Assembly (NCBI RefSeq): GCF_900104135.1 | Contig: NZ_FNIV01000001.1 | Coordinates: 496,001-560,000, forward strand | Source of the DNA: Halomonas shengliensis | Lineage (GTDB): Bacteria; Pseudomonadota; Gammaproteobacteria; Pseudomonadales; Halomonadaceae | Direction of reading: 5' to 3' | Length of the DNA stretch: 64,000 bases | Part shown: in pieces, positions 51,137 through 60,532 of the stretch | Numbering within the stretch: the first letter of the stretch is position 1 | How the letters are laid out: the number at the start of each line of letters is the position of its first letter | Position numbers and translations under genes: made by a program | Notes under the pieces: model-generated | Told to the model about the DNA's origin: nothing | Seen by the model: only the letters and a program-made list of their open reading frames with translations | Database searches by the model: none

Positions 51137-51979
51137 ATGGAGTCGAGTCTGCAGAGCTGCCTGGCCGCAGCCGGGCTGACGCCGAGAGGTGAGCTCGAGC
51201 CGCTCTCGGGTGGCGATATCGCCGCGGTCTATCGCCTGGCCACCGACCATGGCGAGGTGGTGGTCAAGCGTGACGCCGCCGAGCGCCTGGCGGGTGAGGC
51301 CGATGGGCTGCGTGCCCTGGCGGCGGCAGGCTCAGGACTGGTGGTGCCCGAGGTGCTGGCCGAAGGCGATGGCTGGCTGGTGATGGAGGCGCTTGAGGTG
51401 GCACCCGGTCGCCGTGATCCGGTGGCCCTGGGCGAGGGATTGCGACGGTTGCATGAGGCTACCGAAGAGCCCCATGGCTGGCCTTGTGACAACGCCTGCG
51501 GGCGGACTCCCCAGCCCAATGCGCCGCTATCCGATGGCCGTGCCTTCCAGCGCGAGCGTCGGCTGCTGCCGCTGGCCGAGGCGTGCCATGCGAAAGGTCT
51601 ACTCGATCATCGATTGCGCGCCCGGGTGGAGGCCATCGCCCACGGTCTGGAGGCATGGCTGCCTGATGCCCCGGCGAGCCTGGTGCATGGTGACCTGTGG
51701 TCAGGCAACGTACTCTTCACTCCGTCGGGACCCGCGCTGATCGACCCGGCGGTCTATCGCCACTACCCGGAGGTGGACCTGGCGATGCTGACCCTGTTCG
51801 GTGCACCGGGCGAGGCCTTCCTCGAGGCCTACTGGGATGGCGAGCCACCAGTGGAGTGGCCGCGCTGCGAGACGCTGTTCCAGCTCTACCCGCTGCTCAA
51901 CCACCTGCTGCTGTTCGGCGGCGGCTATCGTGGAGCCGTGGAACGTGCGGTAGCGCGGCTGGAGGCCGGCATATCGTGA
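51137..51979 (+). CDS. Fructosamine kinase family protein
   Basis: The 280-residue protein is a kinase-fold enzyme of the fructosamine-3-kinase family, which phosphorylates sugar-amine adducts in protein repair. The catalytic loop HGDLWSGNVLF and metal motif LIDPAVYRHYPEVDLAM are characteristic. EVVVKRDAAE holds the ATP-binding Lys and LVMEALE the hinge. GGGAGGAG precedes the ATG. It is convergent with the exporter permease gene and flanked on its other side by a remnant of that permease's 3' end. Confidence 0.92.
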   Translation: MESSLQSCLAAAGLTPRGELEPLSGGDIAAVYRLATDHGEVVVKRDAAERLAGEADGLRALAAAGSGLVVPEVLAEGDGWLVMEALEVAPGRRDPVALGEGLRRLHEATEEPHGWPCDNACGRTPQPNAPLSDGRAFQRERRLLPLAEACHAKGLLDHRLRARVEAIAHGLEAWLPDAPASLVHGDLWSGNVLFTPSGPALIDPAVYRHYPEVDLAMLTLFGAPGEAFLEAYWDGEPPVEWPRCETLFQLYPLLNHLLLFGGGYRGAVERAVARLEAGIS

Positions 51980-51982
51980 ATG

Positions 51983-53098
51983 TTACTGCAGCGAGCGACG
52001 CAGGCGTGACAGGGCAATCACGAAGAAGCCGGCACCGATGGCGGCCAGGGCCAGCAGTTGGGGCCAGATAACCGCGACCCCGGCGCCGCGGAACAGCACC
52101 GCCTGGGCCAGTTGGATGAAGTGGGTGGTGGGGGCAGCGAGCATGATCTGCTGCACCAGCTCGGGCATGCTCTCGCGGGGTGTCATGCCACCGGAGAGGA
52201 TCTGCAATGGGATCAGCACCAGGATGATCAGCAGGCCCAGCTGAGGCATCGAACGGGCCAGGGTGCCGAACAGGATGCCCATGGAGGTGGTGGCGAAAAG
52301 GTGCAGAGCGGCGCCGAGCAGGAACAGTTCCACCGAGCCTCGCACCGGCACCTCCAGCCAGCCCTGGACTACCAGGCGCAGGGCCAGCGCCGAGGCGACC
52401 AGCACTACAGCGGCCATGGACCATACCTTGGCCAGCATAATCTCCAGTGGCGTGACCGGCATTACCAGCAGGTGCTCGATGGTGCCGTGTTCTCGTTCGC
52501 GGATCAGCGCAGCCCCGGTGAGGATGATCGACAGCATGGTGATCTGGTCGATCACCGAGTTGATCGCACCGAACCAGGCACGATCCAGGTTGGGGTTGTA
52601 GGCGGTGCGTATCACCGCCTCCACCGGCATGACCGGTTCGGCGCGGTGGCGGGCCAGGAACTCGGCCACCTCGGCGTTCATGATCTGCTGTATATGGCCG
52701 GCGCCGGTAAAGGCCTGGGAGACCTGGGTGGCGTCGACGTTGAGCTGGATTTCGGCACCGCGCCCACCTAGCAGGTCGCGCTGGAAGTCGGGGGGAATGT
52801 CCAGGGTGAAGGTAAAGCGACCACTATCCATGCCAGTGTCCATCTGTTCCCGGGTAATTGATTCGGGGGGTAGGAAGTAGGGCATTTGCAGGGCGTCGAT
52901 CAGCCGCCAGGAGAGGGCCGAGGCGTCTTCGTTCACCACCCCGACGGTGGCGCGATTCGGCGACTCGGGGACGGCCGTGGCGCTGGTATGGATATCCAGG
53001 CTGAAGGCATAGAGGATCAGCAGTACCATCGCCGGGTCCCCGGCCAGGCTGCGCAGCTCCTTGATCCCCAGCTGCAGGATATTGCCCAGTGATGGCAT
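51983..53098 (-). CDS. ABC-2 family permease (YhhJ-like)
   Basis: The 371-residue inner-membrane permease has an N-terminal helix (AMVLLILYAFSLDIH) and a large periplasmic loop (residues ~40-175). About five C-terminal helices follow, with VMPVTPLEIMLAKVWSM and ILSGGMTPRESMPELVQQI, typical of the ABC-2 permeases of drug and polypeptide exporters. It is the third gene after the HlyD-like and RbbA-like genes, in the order of E. coli yhiI-rbbA-yhhJ. The spacing to rbbA is 1 bp. Its 3' end is duplicated in remnant form at 51022. Confidence 0.9.
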   Translation of the reverse strand: MPSLGNILQLGIKELRSLAGDPAMVLLILYAFSLDIHTSATAVPESPNRATVGVVNEDASALSWRLIDALQMPYFLPPESITREQMDTGMDSGRFTFTLDIPPDFQRDLLGGRGAEIQLNVDATQVSQAFTGAGHIQQIMNAEVAEFLARHRAEPVMPVEAVIRTAYNPNLDRAWFGAINSVIDQITMLSIILTGAALIREREHGTIEHLLVMPVTPLEIMLAKVWSMAAVVLVASALALRLVVQGWLEVPVRGSVELFLLGAALHLFATTSMGILFGTLARSMPQLGLLIILVLIPLQILSGGMTPRESMPELVQQIMLAAPTTHFIQLAQAVLFRGAGVAVIWPQLLALAAIGAGFFVIALSRLRRSLQ

Positions 53099-53099
53099 T

Positions 53100-55829
53100 T
53101 TATTTCTCCTGGTCGCGTAGGCCGGCCACGCTGGCCAGCGTCAGTAGCGGAATCGCCACCAGCAGCGGCACGAAGTAGGGCCACAGCTCGGTGAAGCCCA
53201 GGGCCTTGGAGAATACTCCCCGCGTGATGATCAGGAAGTGCGTGGTGGGGTAGGCCTGGCCGACCAGGGCACTGATGCCCTCCATGGCCGAGACCGGGTG
53301 GAGCATCCCCGAGAATTGCACCGCTGGGATCAGGGTGAGAACCGCGGTGCCGAAGATGGCAGCTATCTGGCTGCGCAGCAGCGATGAGATCAGCAACCCC
53401 AGGCCGGTGGCACACAGCAGATAGAGCAGGGCGGCCAGGCCAAGGGTTGCCAGGCTGCCGCTGATGGGGACCTTGAAGACCCATACCGAAAGTGCCACCA
53501 GGGTGACGAAGTTGACCATGCCCATGGCCACGTAGGGCAGCTGCTTGCCGAGCAGGAACTCGGTACGGGTGACCGGCGTGACATAGAAATTGGTGATCGA
53601 TCCCATCTCCTTCTCGCGCACCACGCCGAGCGCGGTGAGCATGGCCGGAATCATCATCAGCAGCAGTGGAATTACCGCCGGCACCATGGCGGGCAGGCTC
53701 TCCACTTCTGGGTTGTAGCGATAGCGAAGGACGATCTCCACGCCCGGGGTTGCCATGGGTGCCCCCGACTCGCGAGCCAGGGTCTGCAGGTAGTGGGCGT
53801 GCAGGCCCAGGGCGTAGCCCTTGATGGTATCGGCTCGGGTGGGCATGGCACCGTCGATCCAGAAGGCAATCTCGGGAACCGCGCCGCGCTTGAGGTCACG
53901 ACCGAAGCCGGGTGGGATCTCCACCGCCAGGCTGATATCGCCACTGCGCATTCGTGCCTCCATCTCGGCCTGGCTGGTCAATGCCGGGCGTTCGGTGAAG
54001 TAGCGCGAACCGGACAGGTTGAGGGCATAGGCCTGGCTGGTGGTGGTTTGGTCGTGGTCGAGGACCGCATAGTCGAGGTTCTCGACATCCAGGCTGATGC
54101 CGTAGCCGATGATGAACATCAGCAGTACGCTGCCGAACAGGGCCAGGATGCCGCGCAGTGGGTCGCGGCGCAGCTCCATGCTCTCCCGCCGGGCGTAGCT
54201 CATAAGACGCTTGAGACTGAAGGCCGGCGGATCGCGCTGGGGAGCGTTCGACCCGGTTGCACGGGGCGTGGCCTGCAGGTCGGCGGGAGGCTCGTCGGAG
54301 GCCTCCTCGAGCCAGGCGATAAAGGCCTCCTCGAGGGTGTCGGTACCGCGCTCCTTGCGCAGTGCCTCGGGAGTGTCACAGGCCAGTACACGCCCCGCGT
54401 GCATCAGCGAGATCCGATCGCAGCGCTGAGCCTCGTTCATGAAGTGGGTGGAGATGAAGATGGTCACGCCCTCTTCACGCGAGAGCCTGACCAGTTCGCG
54501 CCAGAAGGCATCCCGGGCCACCGGGTCGACTCCGGAGGTAGGCTCGTCGAGGATCAGGATCTCGGGACGGTGCAGCACGGCCACGGCCAGGGAGAGCCGC
54601 TGCCGAATGCCCAGCGGCAGCCCACCCGACAGGCTGTCGGCAACCACTGTCAATGCGAAGCGCTCGAGCATCTCCTCGATACGCGCCTCGTGTTCAGCCT
54701 GGGGCAGATGGAAGAGCCGCGCGTGCAGGGCGAGGTTCTGGCGCACACTTAGCTCGCCATACAGGGAGAATGCCTGGGACATGTAGCCCACCCGGCGTCG
54801 GGTCGCCAGATCCCGGGGATCGACCCGCTGGCCGAACAGCTCGGCCTCGCCTTCGCTTGCCGGCAGCAGGCCGGTGAGCATCTTCATGGTGGTGCTCTTG
54901 CCGCAGCCGTTGGAGCCCAGGAAACCAAAGATCTCACCACGCTCGATGCGGAAGTCCACGCTGTCAACGGCGGTGAAGTGGCCGAAGCGCTTGGTCAGCC
55001 CGCGGGCCGCGATGGCGATGCTGTCGCTGGCGGTGCGTTGCGGGATGCTGATGGGGTGATGCTGGCGGCGCCTCGCCTCGGGCAGCAAGCCGATGAACGC
55101 GTTCTCCAGATCGTGCGTCCCGGTGCGTTCCAGTAACTCTGCAGGCGACCCGCTGGCCAGTGGCCGGCCGGCATCCATGGCGACCAGGTGATCGAAGTGC
55201 TGGGCCTCATCCATATAGGCGGTGGCAACGATCACGCTCATTTCCGGGCGCGCTCTGCGGATGCCCGCGATCAGCGCCCAGAACTGACTGCGTGATAGCG
55301 GGTCGACGCCGGTGGTGGGTTCGTCGAGAATCAACAGGTCAGGGTCGTGGATCAGCGCACAGCACAGCCCCAGCTTCTGTTTCATGCCGCCGGAGAGCTT
55401 GGCCGCCGGTCGCTCAGTAAAGGAAGCCAGCCCCGTGGCGCGGGTCAGTGTCGCGATACGCCGATCCCGTTCGGCGCCATCCTGACCGAACAGCCTGCCG
55501 AAGAACTCGAGATTTTCGCGTACCGATAGGGTGGGGTAGAGGTTCCGACCCAGTCCCTGGGGCATATAGGCGATGCGCGGGCAGGTCAGGCGCCGGTGGT
55601 GGGCATCGCGCATATCACCGCCCAGTACCACGATTTGACCCTGCTGCAGGCGTCGAGCCCCGGCGAGCAGCGCCAGCAGGCTGGACTTGCCCACCCCGTC
55701 GGGGCCGATCAGGCCGACCATCTGGCTGGCCGGAAGATCCAGGCTGACATTGTCCAGGGCGAGGGTGTCGCCGTAGCGCTGGGTCACGCCCGTGATGCTC
55801 GCCACCGGGACTGCCTGCTGCGGACTCAT
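53100..55829 (-). CDS. rbbA: Fused two-ATPase and permease ABC protein (RbbA-like)
   Basis: The 909-residue protein fuses two ABC ATPase domains to an ABC-2 membrane domain. The first has GPDGVGKSS (Walker A with Asp), [11 protein letters not shown] and [13 protein letters not shown]. The second has [26 protein letters not shown] and [12 protein letters not shown]. The C-terminal half (from about residue 540) has a helix, a periplasmic loop with [13 protein letters not shown], and several membrane helices. Length and order match E. coli RbbA (about 911), described as a ribosome-associated ATPase and putative exporter. It overlaps the HlyD-like gene by 4 bases. The exported substrate is unknown. 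Confidence 0.92.
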   Translation of the reverse strand: MSPQQAVPVASITGVTQRYGDTLALDNVSLDLPASQMVGLIGPDGVGKSSLLALLAGARRLQQGQIVVLGGDMRDAHHRRLTCPRIAYMPQGLGRNLYPTLSVRENLEFFGRLFGQDGAERDRRIATLTRATGLASFTERPAAKLSGGMKQKLGLCCALIHDPDLLILDEPTTGVDPLSRSQFWALIAGIRRARPEMSVIVATAYMDEAQHFDHLVAMDAGRPLASGSPAELLERTGTHDLENAFIGLLPEARRRQHHPISIPQRTASDSIAIAARGLTKRFGHFTAVDSVDFRIERGEIFGFLGSNGCGKSTTMKMLTGLLPASEGEAELFGQRVDPRDLATRRRVGYMSQAFSLYGELSVRQNLALHARLFHLPQAEHEARIEEMLERFALTVVADSLSGGLPLGIRQRLSLAVAVLHRPEILILDEPTSGVDPVARDAFWRELVRLSREEGVTIFISTHFMNEAQRCDRISLMHAGRVLACDTPEALRKERGTDTLEEAFIAWLEEASDEPPADLQATPRATGSNAPQRDPPAFSLKRLMSYARRESMELRRDPLRGILALFGSVLLMFIIGYGISLDVENLDYAVLDHDQTTTSQAYALNLSGSRYFTERPALTSQAEMEARMRSGDISLAVEIPPGFGRDLKRGAVPEIAFWIDGAMPTRADTIKGYALGLHAHYLQTLARESGAPMATPGVEIVLRYRYNPEVESLPAMVPAVIPLLLMMIPAMLTALGVVREKEMGSITNFYVTPVTRTEFLLGKQLPYVAMGMVNFVTLVALSVWVFKVPISGSLATLGLAALLYLLCATGLGLLISSLLRSQIAAIFGTAVLTLIPAVQFSGMLHPVSAMEGISALVGQAYPTTHFLIITRGVFSKALGFTELWPYFVPLLVAIPLLTLASVAGLRDQEK

Positions 55830-56902
55830 GGCGTGACTCGTATCTCGAGGGTGTCGGGCCAGTCGGCAGCGTCGTCGAGCTTCAGGTAGGCCAGGCCCGG
55901 CAGCCCAGTCTTGACCTGTTCGATATGGCGGCGCAAAAGCTCTGGATCGATCCTGGCGCGTACGCGGAACATCAGCTTCTCGCGCTCGCTCTCGGTCTCC
56001 ACGCTCTTGGGGGTGAACTGGGCGACGCTGGCCACGTAGCTGACCCGGGCGGGGATCACGTACTCCGGCGCGGCGTCCAGCACCAGGCGGGCCTCGTCGC
56101 CGATGGCTACGCGGCCCGCCTCGCGGGTGGGCAGGAAGAAGGTCATGTAGACGTTGGTGAGATCGACCAGGTTGAGCACCTTGCCCCCGGCCCCCAGTAC
56201 CTCGCCGGGCTCGGTGATCCGGTACTGCACGCGGGCCAGGCGGTCCGCCGTCAGCACGCTGTCATCCAGGTCGGCCTGGATACGCGTCAGGGTCGCCTCA
56301 CTGGCCTCGACCTGGGACTGGGCTTCTATGACCTGTGACTCGGTGGCGCGGATGGCGGCACGGGCGGAGAGTACCTGGGCATTCGCCGAGGCCAGGCCAG
56401 CCTGCTGACTCTGCCAGGCGGCCAGGGTGTCGTCGAACTGCTGTCGCGAGATGGCATTACGCTCCACCAGGCTGGTGGCGCGCTCGTAGCGCTTGCGCGC
56501 TGCTTCGAGCTCGGCCTGGCGCTGGCTGACCACCGCCTGGGCGGCGCTCAGCTCGCTCTCGCGGAGTGCCACCATGGCCCGGGCCGTTTCCAGGGCATTC
56601 TCGGCGCGGCGCCGCTGGGCCTGGGCCTGGGCGAGTTCGGCCTCCAGGGTTGCGGTATCCATGCGGGCAACTGCTTGGCCGGTCTCGACGATCTCGCCTT
56701 CGTCGACCAGTACCTCAGCAAGGCGGCCGGGAAGCCGCGTGGCAACATCGATCTCGGTGGCTTCAATTCGGCCATTTCCCGATGTCAGGCTCGGATGTTC
56801 GGTTTCCGGCTGCAGCGCCCACCAGGCTACCCCTGCCAGCAAGGCAAGCGCTGCCATGACAAGGACCACCTTCAGCAAGCGCCCGGTAACGCGTTTGTCC
56901 AT
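55826..56902 (-). CDS. HlyD family membrane fusion protein (YhiI-like)
   Basis: The 358-residue periplasmic adaptor is anchored by one N-terminal helix ([21 protein letters not shown]). It has a lipoyl-like half near residues 45-75 ([35 protein letters not shown]). A long coiled-coil hairpin follows (residues ~75-195, heptad-rich [19 protein letters not shown]), then a beta-barrel with [20 protein letters not shown]. It is the first gene of the three-gene exporter operon with RbbA and the permease. GGGGAG precedes the ATG at 56902; an upstream ATG at 56917 has poor spacing. The exporter probably links to an outer-membrane channel such as the TolC encoded at 61.5 kb. Confidence 0.92.
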   Translation of the reverse strand: MDKRVTGRLLKVVLVMAALALLAGVAWWALQPETEHPSLTSGNGRIEATEIDVATRLPGRLAEVLVDEGEIVETGQAVARMDTATLEAELAQAQAQRRRAENALETARAMVALRESELSAAQAVVSQRQAELEAARKRYERATSLVERNAISRQQFDDTLAAWQSQQAGLASANAQVLSARAAIRATESQVIEAQSQVEASEATLTRIQADLDDSVLTADRLARVQYRITEPGEVLGAGGKVLNLVDLTNVYMTFFLPTREAGRVAIGDEARLVLDAAPEYVIPARVSYVASVAQFTPKSVETESEREKLMFRVRARIDPELLRRHIEQVKTGLPGLAYLKLDDAADWPDTLEIRVTP

Positions 56903-56997
56903 GCCGATTCTCCCCATTCCTTAAACTCCCTTGATGATGCACGTTATCCGCCGGAGGTGCCATGAGCTATATCAAGGAGCTGTGGCATCCTGATGAT

Positions 56998-57609
56998 CTA
57001 CTGGTCCTCCAGAACCTCTATCGCCCAGCCTGTCAGAACTTCGGCGAGCTCATCGCTTGCCACACCGAAGGACATCACCGCCGCCTCGGGCGTGGCGTCG
57101 CTGGCCTCGGCCATGGTCTCGAAGCGGCGGCTGGCCAGCAGCTTGCGACTGGATTCGTCGATCAACTGGGCGTCCAGGCGCACCACGGCCCGGCGAGTAT
57201 CGCCGTCGAGGCGCAGGTGAAAGGCGGCAATATGGCCGCTCAGGACCGCGTCGCTGCGTGCGTTGCTGTTATCGTCGATGACGCCGTCCAGGCGTCCCGC
57301 ATGACGAAAGGCCTCGAGCAGTCGCTCCTGCAGAAGTCGTGGGGCATCGTCCCGCCAGCGCACGCCGGCCCAGGCCTCGTATTCGTCCGGGGCGGGCATC
57401 ACCAGCAGCTGGTTGCCGCCGTGAGGCGCGCTGGCGGTAAGCGAATCGATGCGCAGGGTAGCGCTTGTGGTCGGGCCCGAGGCATCGATATCGGTACCCC
57501 CGGGCAGGGCGAACAGCCGCTGGGGCTCGCGCTCGGGCAGGATCGTGCAGCCGGCCGCAAGCACCAGCAGCAGGGCCAGCAGCGTGGGGGCAAGGTGGCG
57601 TGGGCTCAT
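56998..57609 (-). CDS. ABC-type auxiliary lipoprotein (PqiC/YmbA-like)
   Basis: The 203-residue protein has a lipoprotein signal ending in the lipobox LAAGC (residues ~17-21). It then follows the PqiC-like pattern: QRLFALPGG, LRIDSLTAS, LLVMPAPDEYEAW with a conserved Trp, and WRDDAPRLLQERLLEAFRHAG. It fits the outer-membrane-side partner of an MCE system. ATG at 57609 is chosen from several upstream in-frame starts (57624, TTG at 57669) because it gives a normal signal length and has GAGAG 8 bases upstream. The upstream codons lie in 15-bp tandem repeats. Confidence 0.85.
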   Translation of the reverse strand: MSPRHLAPTLLALLLVLAAGCTILPEREPQRLFALPGGTDIDASGPTTSATLRIDSLTASAPHGGNQLLVMPAPDEYEAWAGVRWRDDAPRLLQERLLEAFRHAGRLDGVIDDNSNARSDAVLSGHIAAFHLRLDGDTRRAVVRLDAQLIDESSRKLLASRRFETMAEASDATPEAAVMSFGVASDELAEVLTGWAIEVLEDQ

Positions 57610-57634
57610 GGGCTGGACTCTCATGGCGTGTGCG

Positions 57635-57679
57635 TTCAAGGGGTGTACTTTCAAGGATCGTACTTTCAAGGGTCGTATT
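57635..57679 (-). repeat. Three 15-bp tandem repeats across the MCE gene stop
   Basis: TTCAAGGGGTGTACT, TTCAAGGATCGTACT and TTCAAGGGTCGTATT follow one another at 57635-57679. The stop codon of the MCE gene (57666-57668) lies inside the third unit. Read from the TTG at 57669 they would encode repeats of the form KVxxL, so slippage could extend either protein. Confidence 0.6.
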
Positions 57680-58604
57680 GGGGCAGCGGGTCGCGGCCCA
57701 GCAGGGCGTCGGCGGGGCTCTCCTCGAGGCGCCGCACCAGGCGGTTGAGGGCGCGCAGCGCGGCGTGCAGTTCCCGCATGGCAGGATCGAGCTCGCCGAT
57801 GCCCTGCAGCCCCTGGGCGATATCCTGTTCGTGGTCGGCGGTCAGGCGGGCCAGCCGGCCGGCACCCTCTTCCAGGGAGGCCATGGCGCGTTCGGCGCGG
57901 CTCAGAGTGCGCTGGCCCTCCGCGTCGAGCAATCGGTCGGCACGCTCGCCAAGCCGGGCGTAGGTCGCAAGCGTCGCCTCGGCCTGGATCAGAGTGGCTT
58001 CGACGCGCTCGCCGAGGGCCGCCAGGTCGAGCTCGTCGCCGGAGAGGCGGGCGGTGGCCTGCTCCAGGTTGGCCAGGCTCCGCGACAGGTGCGCGACGTT
58101 GTCGTCGGAGAGCAGCTCGCTGGCGCCATCGAGCAGGCGATTGAAGCGGATCATCAGCTGTTCGCTGTTGCTGAGCAGCGAGCTCAGCGGCGAGGGGTCT
58201 GCCTGGATCAATGGCGGGTCGTCGCGGTCGCCCTCCAGGCGCTCGCTCTCCGGGGTTCCGCCGGAGAGCTGGATGTTCATGCTGCCGGTGATATTGGCCA
58301 GGGCCAGGCTGGCGCGGGTGTCGGCCTTGATGGGGATGTCGCCGTAGACGCGGATCAGCGCCCGCACCTGGCGAGGATCCTGGGGATCGAGGCGCAGTTC
58401 GACCACATTGCCTACCTCGATGCCGCTATAGTTCACGGCGTTGCCCTCCGCCAGTCCGCTGACGGCACGGTTGAAGCCGACCTCATACCAGGCATAGTCA
58501 CGGTCGACACTGGACTTGCCGAGCCACAGCGCGAACAGCAGCGCGCCACCCAGGGCGAGCACGGTGAACAGGCCGATCAGCACATGATGGGCACGTGGCT
58601 CCAT
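57666..58604 (-). CDS. MCE (MlaD-like) lipid-transport substrate-binding protein
   Basis: The 312-residue protein has one N-terminal helix (HHVLIGLFTVLALGGALLFALWLG) and a single MCE domain at about residues 40-115. VNYSGIEVGNVVELRLDPQDPRQVRALIRV and the LANITGSMNIQLSGG end are the recognisable parts. A long alpha-helical C-terminal region (residues ~130-300, LLDGASELLSDDN) follows. It binds phospholipid in the periplasm as part of an Mla/Pqi-type ABC system. It is 2 bp from the ATPase gene and its stop overlaps the repeats before the PqiC-like gene. Confidence 0.9.
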   Translation of the reverse strand: MEPRAHHVLIGLFTVLALGGALLFALWLGKSSVDRDYAWYEVGFNRAVSGLAEGNAVNYSGIEVGNVVELRLDPQDPRQVRALIRVYGDIPIKADTRASLALANITGSMNIQLSGGTPESERLEGDRDDPPLIQADPSPLSSLLSNSEQLMIRFNRLLDGASELLSDDNVAHLSRSLANLEQATARLSGDELDLAALGERVEATLIQAEATLATYARLGERADRLLDAEGQRTLSRAERAMASLEEGAGRLARLTADHEQDIAQGLQGIGELDPAMRELHAALRALNRLVRRLEESPADALLGRDPLPQYDP

Positions 58605-58606
58605 GG

Positions 58607-59413
58607 TCAGCTCTCCTTGGTGGCGTGGGCGGCCTCCCGGGCCGAGCGGCCCCGGGGGCCGTGGAAGTAGTCGCGGATCCAGGCGTCGTCGGTGGCCGCC
58701 ACCCGCTCCAGGCGGTCGGCCACCAGCACGCGTCGCCTGGCCAGCACCGCCACCCGGTCGCAGGCGGTGTAGAGGGTATCCAGGTCATGGGTGACCAGGA
58801 AGACGCTCAGCCCCAGGGCATCGCGCAGGGTCAGCAGCAGCCGGTCGAAGGCGGCGGCGCCGATGGGGTCCAGGCCGGCGGTGGGCTCGTCCAGGAAGAG
58901 TACCTCGGGATCCAGCGCCAGGGCGCGGGCCAGGGCGGCGCGCTTGATCATGCCGCCGGAGAGCTCCGTGGGGCGCTGGGCGGCGGCCTGGGCCGGCAGG
59001 CCCGCCAGGGCCAGCTTGAGCCGCGCCAGCGATTCGGCCTCCGGGCGTGGCAGGCCGGCATGCTCGATCAGCGGCAGGGCGACGTTCTCGGCGAGTGTCA
59101 GGGAGCTGAACAGCGCCCCGCGCTGGAAGAGTACCCCGAAGCGCTGCTCCAGGCGCGAGCGCTCCTGCGGTTCCAGGCTCAGGAGGTCCTCGCCGAACAC
59201 CTCGATGCGCCCGGCGCTGGGTCGCAGCAGGCCGACGATGCTGCGCAGCAGCACCGACTTGCCGGTGCCGGAGCCGCCCACCACGCCGAGGATCTCCCCC
59301 GGGTAGAGGGCGAGGTCGAGCCCCTGGTGGACGACATGGCGCCCGAAGCGGTTCTCCAGGTCGCTGACCCGGATCAGCGGGGCCTCGTTCGGCGTGGCGC
59401 GTGTCTCGCTCAC
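58607..59413 (-). CDS. MlaF-like ABC transporter ATPase
   Basis: The 268-residue ATPase has GGSGTGKSVLLRSIVG (Walker A), the Q-loop region LFQRGALFSSLT, the signature ELSGGMIKRAALARALAL and Walker B EVLFLDEPTAGLDP followed by the H-loop VTHDL. These match the MlaF/Ttg2A group that drives phospholipid transport with MlaE-type permeases. Its start overlaps the permease stop by 4 bases and it runs into the MCE gene after 2 bp, so the four genes are one transporter. Confidence 0.92.
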   Translation of the reverse strand: MSETRATPNEAPLIRVSDLENRFGRHVVHQGLDLALYPGEILGVVGGSGTGKSVLLRSIVGLLRPSAGRIEVFGEDLLSLEPQERSRLEQRFGVLFQRGALFSSLTLAENVALPLIEHAGLPRPEAESLARLKLALAGLPAQAAAQRPTELSGGMIKRAALARALALDPEVLFLDEPTAGLDPIGAAAFDRLLLTLRDALGLSVFLVTHDLDTLYTACDRVAVLARRRVLVADRLERVAATDDAWIRDYFHGPRGRSAREAAHATKES

Positions 59414-60531
59414 CAGCCCATCTCCATGCAGAACAGCGCGGCCACGGCGTCGAGCAGGATCACCATGAAGATCGACTGCACCACGCTGGAGGTGGTGTGC
59501 TCGCCCACCGACTGGGCGCTGCCGCTCACCTTGAAGCCCTCCAAACAGCCGATCACCGCCACCACGAAGGCGAACAGCGGCGCCTTGCCCAGCCCCACCA
59601 GGAAGTGCTGCACGGCGATGTCGCGCTCGAGGATGGCCAGGAACTGCACCGCGGAGATGTCCAGGGCCACCAGGCAGACCAGCGCACCACCGAGGATGCC
59701 GCTGAGCATGCCCACGAAGGTCAGGATGGGCAGGCTGATGGTCAGCGCTACCACCCGCGGCAGCACCAGCAGCTCCACCGGGTCGAGGCCGAGGGTGCGC
59801 AGGGCGTCGAGCTCCTCGTTGGCCTTCATGGCACCTAGCTGGGCTGTGAAGGCGCTGGCAGTGCGCCCGGCGAGCAGGATGGCGGCGAGGATCACGCCGA
59901 ACTCGCGCAGGAAGGCGTAGGCGACCAGGTGCACCGTGTAGAGGGTGGCGCCGAAGTCGCTCAGCACCGTGGCGCCGAGGAAGGCCACCACCGCCCCCAC
60001 CAGGAAGGTGAGCAGGGCGACGATGGGCAGCGCATCGAGGCCGGTCTGGTGCACCTGGGCCACCACCGAGGTGAGGCGCCAGCGGCGGGGCCGCAAGAGG
60101 GTGGCGGCCAGGGTGGCGAGCACCTGGCCGATGAAGCCGAGCAGCAGCTTCTGCTGATGGGCGATGCCCGCCACGCGCTGGCCGATGTCGGCCAGCGGGC
60201 CGCGCAGGGGATGGCGGCGCGGCCTGGCGGGCGCCTCGCAGCGGGTGAGCGCCTCGCCCACCGCACGCAGCAGGGCGCGCCGCTCGGCGGGAAGCGCCGG
60301 CGCCCAGTCGTCGATGCCCGCCAGGCGCTCGGCGCCGGTAAGCTCGGCGAGCAGGGCGGCGCCGGCGGTGTCCAGGGCGCCGATCTCGGCCAGGTCTACG
60401 GGGGCCTCGGCCCGCACCCGGTGCGCCTCATCGACACGCCGGCGCAGGCGGGCATGGTGCGCGAGGGTCCAGTCGCCGTGCGGGCACGCCGGCCCCGGCG
60501 CCAGGGTGAGCTCGCCCGGCCCCGCTGCCAC
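59410..60531 (-). CDS. MlaE-like permease with N-terminal STAS-like domain
   Basis: The 373-residue protein has a C-terminal MlaE permease of about five helices (LPIVALLTFLVGAVVAFLGATVL, AFLREFGVILAAILLAGRTASAF, AMKANEELDALRTLGLDP). This is the recognisable MlaE core. It is preceded by a ~120-residue N-terminal domain with VDLAEIGALDTAGAALLAEL, similar to a STAS domain. In MlaE systems the STAS partner (MlaB) is normally a separate gene; here the two are fused. The start is GTG at 60531 and the alpha/beta hydrolase stop lies just 1 base away. The family call is firm; the STAS assignment is inferred. Confidence 0.9.
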   Translation of the reverse strand: MAAGPGELTLAPGPACPHGDWTLAHHARLRRRVDEAHRVRAEAPVDLAEIGALDTAGAALLAELTGAERLAGIDDWAPALPAERRALLRAVGEALTRCEAPARPRRHPLRGPLADIGQRVAGIAHQQKLLLGFIGQVLATLAATLLRPRRWRLTSVVAQVHQTGLDALPIVALLTFLVGAVVAFLGATVLSDFGATLYTVHLVAYAFLREFGVILAAILLAGRTASAFTAQLGAMKANEELDALRTLGLDPVELLVLPRVVALTISLPILTFVGMLSGILGGALVCLVALDISAVQFLAILERDIAVQHFLVGLGKAPLFAFVVAVIGCLEGFKVSGSAQSVGEHTTSSVVQSIFMVILLDAVAALFCMEMGW

Positions 60532-60532
60532 C

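Noticed and set aside
50702-51250. Minus-strand frame between LpxR and the kinase as a gene
   Set aside because: It is antisense to both gene ends, has no recognisable domain and no ribosome site; only the small permease remnant in another frame is supported.
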